The notes below the pieces were generated by a model, which did no database searches, was not told the DNA's origin, and saw only the letters and a list, made by a program, of their open reading frames with translations. Shown one piece after another: positions 57,177 to 64,000 of a stretch of DNA of 64,000 bases (position 1 is the stretch's first letter; each line of letters begins with the position of its first letter). The DNA is from Hymenoscyphus infarciens (Eukaryota > Ascomycota > Leotiomycetes > Helotiales > Helotiaceae): assembly GCA_001414345.1 (NCBI GenBank), contig LLCB01000006.1, forward strand, positions 62,001 to 126,000, written 5' to 3'. The position numbers and the translations under genes are program-made.

Positions 57177-60100
57177 TTTTTTTTTTTTTTTTTTTGTAAT
57201 TAATAGTCTATTTATCTGTTTTAGCAGATATATAGACGTACTATTTAAGTCTAGTCTATAAATGTGGTTATAAGCCATCGGCTCTGTATCTAGGGCTAAT
57301 AAAAGAAAGATAAAAGAGACCTATAAATTAAATAAATTAAATAATCTAAACTCTAAGTATAACCTCTATCTCGACCTTATCTTTTAATCTAGTATATGTT
57401 ATGTTATAATATGACAGCCCCTTTAAGAGCTTAGTTAGTATAGATAATAATCGTTGTAATACCGCTCTAGCTGTCTCTTTTATAGTGCCTCTTATTTATA
57501 GAGGCGAATATGTTTTAATATATACTATAAATTAGTTTAAAAGACTACTTATAAGTATAAAAGAGATAGTTTTAGGTATAAGTTTACTATTTAAAAAAAA
57601 GACTCTAGTATTACTAGTATACTTTACTCCTATATACTCTAGTTATAAATCTTTAAAGTCTTTATAGTCTTTGAGTATATATTTAATAGTTTAGTATAAT
57701 TAGTTATATTTATACTATAGGTTATTTGTCTTATTAATTTTTCTATAGGTATCTATTTAGGCTAATCTTCTTAGTTCTTATCTAGATTAGTACTAAAGAT
57801 TTAGCCTTTATAAGGTTTTAGTATAGTTATTAAGTATAGTAAAATAGCGAGATCCTCTCTTTTATCTATCTTTTCTTATATAGTATACTAGTATCTCTAA
57901 AGTCCTACTTTTAATACTAAAGAGATCTAGCTACTAAATTAATTATCCTTTTATAAGAGAATAGAAGCTATAGGAGCTATGCTATATATTACTCTAAGGC
58001 TTTTAGTAACCTCTTCTTCTTATCCTCTTTTAATTGCTAACTAGTAGCTTACTTTATAAGTTTATTAGCCTTTTCGTTATCTAGGACATCTATATATACT
58101 AAGATCTATTAAATTATTACCTCTATGTTTCTTCTTTTTAAGATACTATATAGCTAGTATATCTTTCTTAGAATAAATTACTTAGACTAGTTTCTAGGTC
58201 TTATAGATAATATAATAGCAGCTTAGTTATTAGTAAAGATAGTAAGCTTTTTTACTATATCTCTTCTCCTATTTACTATACTAAGAGCTATCTATATACT
58301 AATAAGCTTAGCTCTATAGACTATAAACTAATTACTTAGTCTAATATCTATTTTATATATCTACTCTCTATATAGTTCTTATATAGCTATACTAACTCGA
58401 TTGTTAATATCGCTTTTATTTATAAAGACTTATATATATATAAAGCGAGATTATTTTTAGACTTTATTATATTCTTTTACTACTATCTTAGTATCTAGAG
58501 TAATATAGATATTAAGTAGTAACTACTATAGTTTAGTAATAATTAGGATCTTCCTTTTAATTCTCTCTTATTATCGTCGTCTAATAGTTATTTATACCTT
58601 ATATTTAAGCTCTTAGAGAGAGGAGAGATAAGCTAAGCTGTCTCTAATAGTTCTCCTCTTTCTAAGTATTATAATATATATATATATAAGTAATACTTTA
58701 ATTTAGTTTATAGAGATTATACTAGTACGATCTAGTTAAATGTTAATTAGAAGAAAATCGGTTTTAGCTTTAATAACTACTACTACTATAGTTTAGAAGG
58801 CTCTAGTTACTATATATAGTGCCTTCTTTTAGAAGGTATTTAGTATTTAGATTATCTTCTTCTAATAAGTCTTTTAACCTTATACTATTAGGTTAGATAT
58901 CTACTAAGTTAAGCTAGTAAATAAGATCTAAGATATAATAATCGCTTTTATAAGAGTGATTATATTACTTATTAAAGCACTCTATATTAACCTCGCTATA
59001 CTACTTAGTACTTAAATCAACTTCTTAATCTTAATCTTAACATATTCTATATACTTTATACTATTTAGTTTAGAGTTTAAAATAACTCTTAAGTATTAGA
59101 TATAAGGTATAGCTTTAATAATTCTACTCTATTCTAGATTAATAAGCTAGAATTCGTCGTAGATACGCTTTTTATCTCCTTTATAGATAAAGTAGATAAG
59201 CTCGTACTTAGTAGAAGCAAATACTAAGGCGTGTTTTTAGGCCTAGTTATTAGCTTTATAATATATAATCTCTAGCTTTTAAATTATAGCCTCTATAGTA
59301 TAGCTCTCTACGAGGAAGTATATATTATTAATATACTCTATAAACAGATCGTAGCCTTTACTAATATTAATAAGGTCTACGTTATAAAAGAGGTAGAGGA
59401 TAGAGGAGAGAGAAGAGCTTTAAAGAATACTAGTTATTATATTATATATATCGCTTATACCTTTAAATAGCTTAATCTAGGTAGTCCTTCTTATAAGATA
59501 GCTAGATATCTAGTAAATAACTTCTAAAGGTAGGCCTCTTTTCTTTATATTATAGATTAGCCTCTTATATAACGTATAGTTAAAGGCCTCTAAGATATTA
59601 AGTATAAGTAAGCTTACTATCTTTCTCTTTCTCTAAGCTAAGTATATCTTTTTAAGTAAAAGGTATATATTATACTCGTATAATAATTATTTATAGTCTC
59701 TTATATAAGTTATCAATAGTATAAAGTATTTCTCTATATAGTACTAGATCCTTTTAATAAGTACTAAGTCTATAACCTTACTTATCGTATTTATAAAAGC
59801 AATAGAACAGTATAATTTAAGCTTAGCATACGTCTTCTTTCTAAGCTTATATAAAGTAACTATAATAGACTTCTTAAACCCCTTTAAGTAGTACTAAAGT
59901 TCTATAAACTTGTTAAAGATATTAGTAAAGTATAGAGTAAGAATACTAGCTATTATCTAAATAACTCTATTTAGTATTCTATCTTCTCTTAGAGCTTTAT
60001 CTAGTAATATCTCTTATATTACTACTCTTACTTTATATTTCTAAATTAAGGTCTAAAGCTTTTTAAAAGAGTAATATAGATAAAAGTAGGTATCTAAGAG

Positions 60101-63100
60101 GTCGAGTTTAAGAGAGAATAGAAAGAAGGTTCGTTATAGTATATTAGCTTTTGCTTATATATCCTCTACTATTATACTATCTCCTCTCTTTAGATTAGAA
60201 GTAAAAGTAAGGGCTTAGGACCTCCTTAATCTTATCTACTTTACTAAAGCTTATAGCTCTTTCTTATCTTATACGTTTAATACCTTATCTCTATAAATAT
60301 CTCTTTAAGCAATTGTAATTAGCTTCTTTCTTATCTTTTTAGCTTCTTAGAAAGCTCTTAGATTATGCTTTATACTATCTAATCTATTCTACCTTCTTTA
60401 TATACGCTTAACTTCTTAAATAGCTTCTTTATACTCTTATATAAAGCTAGGTATCGATTTAAGAGTAAGAACGTAGTCTAGTATTAAGGCTTATATAGCT
60501 ACTTAGACTACTTAAATCGTAAGATCGACTACTATATCTAGATTAGCTATAATATAGATTTTAGACTTTAGAAGAAGTAGTAGAAGTATTATATTAAGAA
60601 GCTCTACGTCTATTCTTTTAAAGTCCTTATTAACTATAACTAGAGTAAGCGTATAGTTAATAAGAAGGACTGTTTTAACTAAGACGTAGTTAGTAGCTAT
60701 ATCTAGGTCTTTTTAGACTCTATATAACTAGATCGAGTCTATAAGTCTAGAGTTATACTAACTTAAGTTAATAGTAGTCCTAATAAGGTAAGATCGAATA
60801 TTAGATTAGAGTCTAGTAACTAAGCCTTTTAGTAGTACTAGTTCTAGATGTCTTTCTCCTACTATACTTAGTAACGCTATAGCTTAAGCTTTCCTTCTTT
60901 AACTATATATAAGTAATAGCAGGTCTCTAAACCACTCTTCATAGTATAGGTTAAAGTCCTCTACTACTACCTATTTATTATTTCTATACTTTTTAAGTAC
61001 TATGTTAAGTTCTAGTAGAATAGATTAGATTAGAATATCTTCTTATTTCTCTTCTATATATGTCTTATCTAGCTAACCTTACTATTAAGAGTTATAGATA
61101 TTATAAATAGTAATAACTTTATTACTATTACCTATTTTTAGTATAATATAGAGAGAGTATAGATAATCGCCTCTACTAATAACTCTTACTAAAGTAGAAT
61201 TAATTTTTCTATTTATAAGAAAGTATATAAGTAGCTTACTCTATCTACTTATAAAAGCTTTAAATCTTTCTTAAGAGAGGTTATAAGTAAGTTTTTTATC
61301 GTAGCTATTTAGCTATAGCTCTTGAATTACTATAATATTATACTCTTATACTATCTTATTTTATAGTAGTAGGTTTATTATATTATATAATTTTTTAATA
61401 TTATACTATAAGATAGAGAGAGTAGAGTACTAGTATATACTTATTAATTAGTTTAAGAGGAGGTTCGACGCTTTATAACCTTAGTACTTAAGACGTTTAT
61501 AGATAGAGTATTCGATAATACCTCTAAACTTAATAAGATACTAGAAGAGATATTAGTAAGGTTATTCTCTAACTCTAGAGCTAATCTTATACTAGTGTAG
61601 TCGGCGACTCTTTTTATAGTATAGCTCTTAGCGATCTTATCGTGCTCTTATACTAGGCTATTATATCTCTTATTACTAGTAAGCCTAGCCTATTTAACTT
61701 TAGATATAGAGGTAAAGTATATCTTCTTTATAGCCCTCTTACCGCTTTTCGTTACTATAGTATATCTATTACTAATGTTTTTATTATCTCTAGGCTTTAT
61801 AGAAGAGCTGTTGAATTTTCTATATTAGAGCTTAAGCTACTAGATTAGTATATTTAAGGTCTTAAAAGACTAGCTATTTTAACTAAAGATATTACTTAGG
61901 TTAGTTAGTACTATGAATAGTTATTAAGTAGTAGGTAGGTTAGTAAGAGTAGTAAAGATAGAGGGTTTAGATAAGATAGGCTTTTATAAAGTAACTCTTA
62001 CTTTTACCCTCTTCTTTCTTAATCTTTTTACGATTCCTTCTACTACTACTAGAGATACTTTATCTACCTCTACTACTCCTTCTTCTATTTAAACATTCTT
62101 ATAAGCGTCTTAGATAGTGGGTTCAGCTTAGAGAGAGAGAGTAGAGAGTCCTACGAATAGGTTATCGTTCTCTTTCTCCGGTGCTTCTTTATCTAGTATT
62201 ATAGCTCTACTTCTCTACTAGGAGACTGATAGTATAAGGACTAGCCTTACTAGGAATAGTGGCTATAGCTGTAGATGCTTTCTCTTATTCTTAACTCTCT
62301 CTATAGCTTAGCTATAGAATTTGTAGTTCTTTAAGAATACCGCGTATAAGAGTTTATAGTTAGTATACTTATAAGTGGTTTTGTTACCTACGTAGTTCTT
62401 AGTATTATAGTCTATAGTATAGAAGCTATACTTTTGCTTAGCTTTATATATACGTGCTATATAGTTATATCTATAGTAGTAGAAGTATTAGATAACTTAA
62501 GCCTTTTAGCTATACTATTATATAGATTTGAGAGCTCCTTCTTATACTACTTTACGTATCTTAATATAGATATTAGTAATCTCTATATTATAGAATTCTA
62601 CTATAATAGCGTTAGTATTCTTTTCTAGCTTTTGTTTAAAGAGCTATTTAATACCTAAGATCTCTTCTAAGCTATAGATAAGAGTCGGGTTAGTAGTATA
62701 TAGCTTCTTAGCTATAGCCTTCTAGTCTTCTATATCTACCGATTTAATTAGTATTGAAGATATAACTACTCTCTATATTAGTACTAGGACCGCGGCCTTT
62801 TCCTCTAAAAAGCCTACTTATTCTTCTCTATAGTATACTATCTTCTCTACTATTACGGGGTTACTAGCGTAGAGAAAGACGTCTCTACTATTTATTAGCC
62901 TAGTAGCCTCTATCTACTTTAGTATAGCTAGTGTCTTCGTAGTAGAGCGTACGCTATTGTTATTATAGCTAGAGTATACGCCGAGTACTATAGTAATAGC
63001 TTTATTTACCTACTATAGAAGCTTTTTAGATAGCTTTAGAAGAGCTCGTAGACGCTTCTTAGTAATACTATAGTTAATAAGTATACGTATCTCTTTAGCT

Positions 63101-63670
63101 ACGAGGCTGTTAAGAGTAGAGGCTCTCGCGGTAGAAGAGAACACGTAGGTAGTAGGACTAACACTATTGCTAGCACTTCTAGTAACAGACGTATAAGTTA
63201 GTATATTAGTAGACGTACTCTAGCTCTGCTACTACTTTTAGGCTCCTTTACCTTTATCTAAGAGCTTCTAGATAGACGTATTTTAGTATATATTATAGGC
63301 TTTGAAGTCTGTTTAGAGTTACTAAATAGCTTATTAGAGCTAACTCTAATCGCTTTATACTTCTGGTATAGAGAGGTATTTAATAATTAAATCGAGGAAA
63401 GAGATTATAATACTATTTAGTAATACTCTCTTCTTCCTTAGAAGACTATAGTTACTATGTATCTTAAGCTATCGAGCTTTAGCTAAGAGGTAAGAGCTAT
63501 AAACACGTCTATTAGCGTCTTTCTTCCTAACTAAAGGCTAGTCTGATACTATACGATTCGCTATTAGAGGAATAGGCTCTTAAAAGACGATTACACGTAT
63601 CTGCTTGTCGCTACGGTGTGTAGTTGTAGTGTTATTTCTAAAAAGTCGATTTAGTCGCGCGGAGTTTTTT
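57177..63670 (-). mobile_element. Full-length RIP-inactivated Tad1-like LINE
   Basis: The element reads on the minus strand, from about 63670 (5' end) to the A-tail represented by the T tract at 57176-57195. It is flanked by 18-base duplications. ORF1 carries decayed CCHC zinc knuckles at about 62460-62310 (YIARIYKAKQK, NTKNYVGNKTTYKYTNYK), Cys having become Tyr. ORF2 has an AP endonuclease (VIQEL, from IQEP, near 61335). Its reverse transcriptase includes SSILYLFYNVDLI, and its YVDD is now Tyr-Ile-Asn-Asn at 59335-59324. RNase H lies at about 58440-58025 (YRAKLISI*IALSIVN, IFTNN*AAI, YIDVLDNEKANKL). Stops are the RIP types throughout, so the copy is dead. Confidence 0.9.
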
Positions 63671-63688
63671 TTTGGTAGGAGAACCTCT
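63671..63688. repeat. LINE target-site duplication, right copy
   Basis: TTTGGTAGGAGAACCTCT matches 57159-57176 at 17 of 18 positions and marks the 5' end of the LINE. The flank beyond it returns at once to normal composition. Confidence 0.8.
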
Positions 63689-64000
63689 ATGCCGGAAGTT
63701 GCGTAAATTTTTTCCCAATTTTTTTTTTGGCAAGGGGCGGGGGGGGGGGGGGGGGGGGATGCTTCACTTCTCGGATAAGAAGGTAAGTAAGTATACCTAC
63801 CATTTCGCATGACTTATAAGTACTCGGGATTACTTACTTTGCTACCAATTCTAGCAGTTGATGGTCTTTCACTCCCTTTTTCCGACGCGGGCATAATCTG
63901 CTGGTTGGTTGGTTACTTGTAAATCAAATCTCCCCGCGCTCCCTCCCCTACCTTAGGATTCCCACTCAATCTTGCTGCTTTCGGGACTTTTCTTGTCTAC
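63689..64000. other. Right-edge sequence with a poly(G) tract
   Basis: A run of about 20 G lies at 63739-63758, after a T-rich stretch at 63720-63728. The rest is normal-composition DNA with no recognisable gene before the window ends. Confidence 0.4.

Noticed and set aside
57340..63530. Apparent direct and inverted short repeats inside AT-rich blocks
   Set aside because: TA-saturated RIP sequence yields many chance repeats. Only repeats anchored at element ends or flanks (LTRs, duplications, tails) were accepted.

Overview
The window looks like a chromosome segment of a filamentous ascomycete (Pezizomycotina). Leotiomycetes is my best guess, but that is inference. The genes carry many short introns of about 48-125 bases (one of 214), with GTAAGT-like donors, CTAAC/CTAAT branch sites and AG acceptors. 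Gene-bearing DNA of ordinary composition alternates abruptly with very AT-rich blocks in which CA and TG dinucleotides are scarce and TA is everywhere. Within those blocks, transposon reading frames are broken almost only by TAA and TAG stops. That is the signature of repeat-induced point mutation (RIP), which turns C into T at CpA in duplicated DNA.

Layout. 1-538 is the 3' end of a RIP-mutated LINE with its poly(A) tail. 600-10340 is a compact gene block: a secreted berberine-bridge-type FAD oxidase, the polyadenylation factor CFT2/CPSF100 and the COPII coat subunit SEC24. 10870-20180 is a nested transposon block, a Ty3/Gypsy pol relic split by a complete 7.9-kb Copia element with 130-bp LTRs and the 5-bp target duplication ATAGC. 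21859-26811 carries a copper amine oxidase and a SUR7/PalI-like membrane protein gene with an internal amber codon, whose 3' end was hit by a 521-bp hAT-type MITE. 30673-32540 is a secreted PL4 rhamnogalacturonan lyase. 34819-36844 is a decayed DAL5-family permease. 37861-41216 holds a 2-oxoglutarate oxygenase and a CYP51A paralogue with an 11-base frame-breaking insertion. 42385-43260 is an unclassified RIP-mutated repeat. 45211-46941 is the divergent pair HEM4/ERV1, followed by half of a Tc1/mariner transposase. 48690-49237 is a small EthD-domain protein. 53990-55973 is a double-CCCH zinc-finger protein. 57177-63670 is an apparently full-length, dead Tad1-like LINE flanked by an 18-bp target duplication.

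How the genes relate. The housekeeping genes (CFT2, SEC24, HEM4, ERV1) are unrelated in pathway but sit in short, well-spaced arrangements. The accessory genes (FAD oxidase, amine oxidase, PL4 lyase, permease, oxygenase, CYP51 paralogue) suit a plant-associated or saprotrophic lifestyle. I see no convincing biosynthetic cluster, tRNA, rRNA or CRISPR. The most interesting material is insertion history that can be read base by base, one unexplained 540-codon reading frame inside the Copia element, and three accessory genes caught in the process of breaking.
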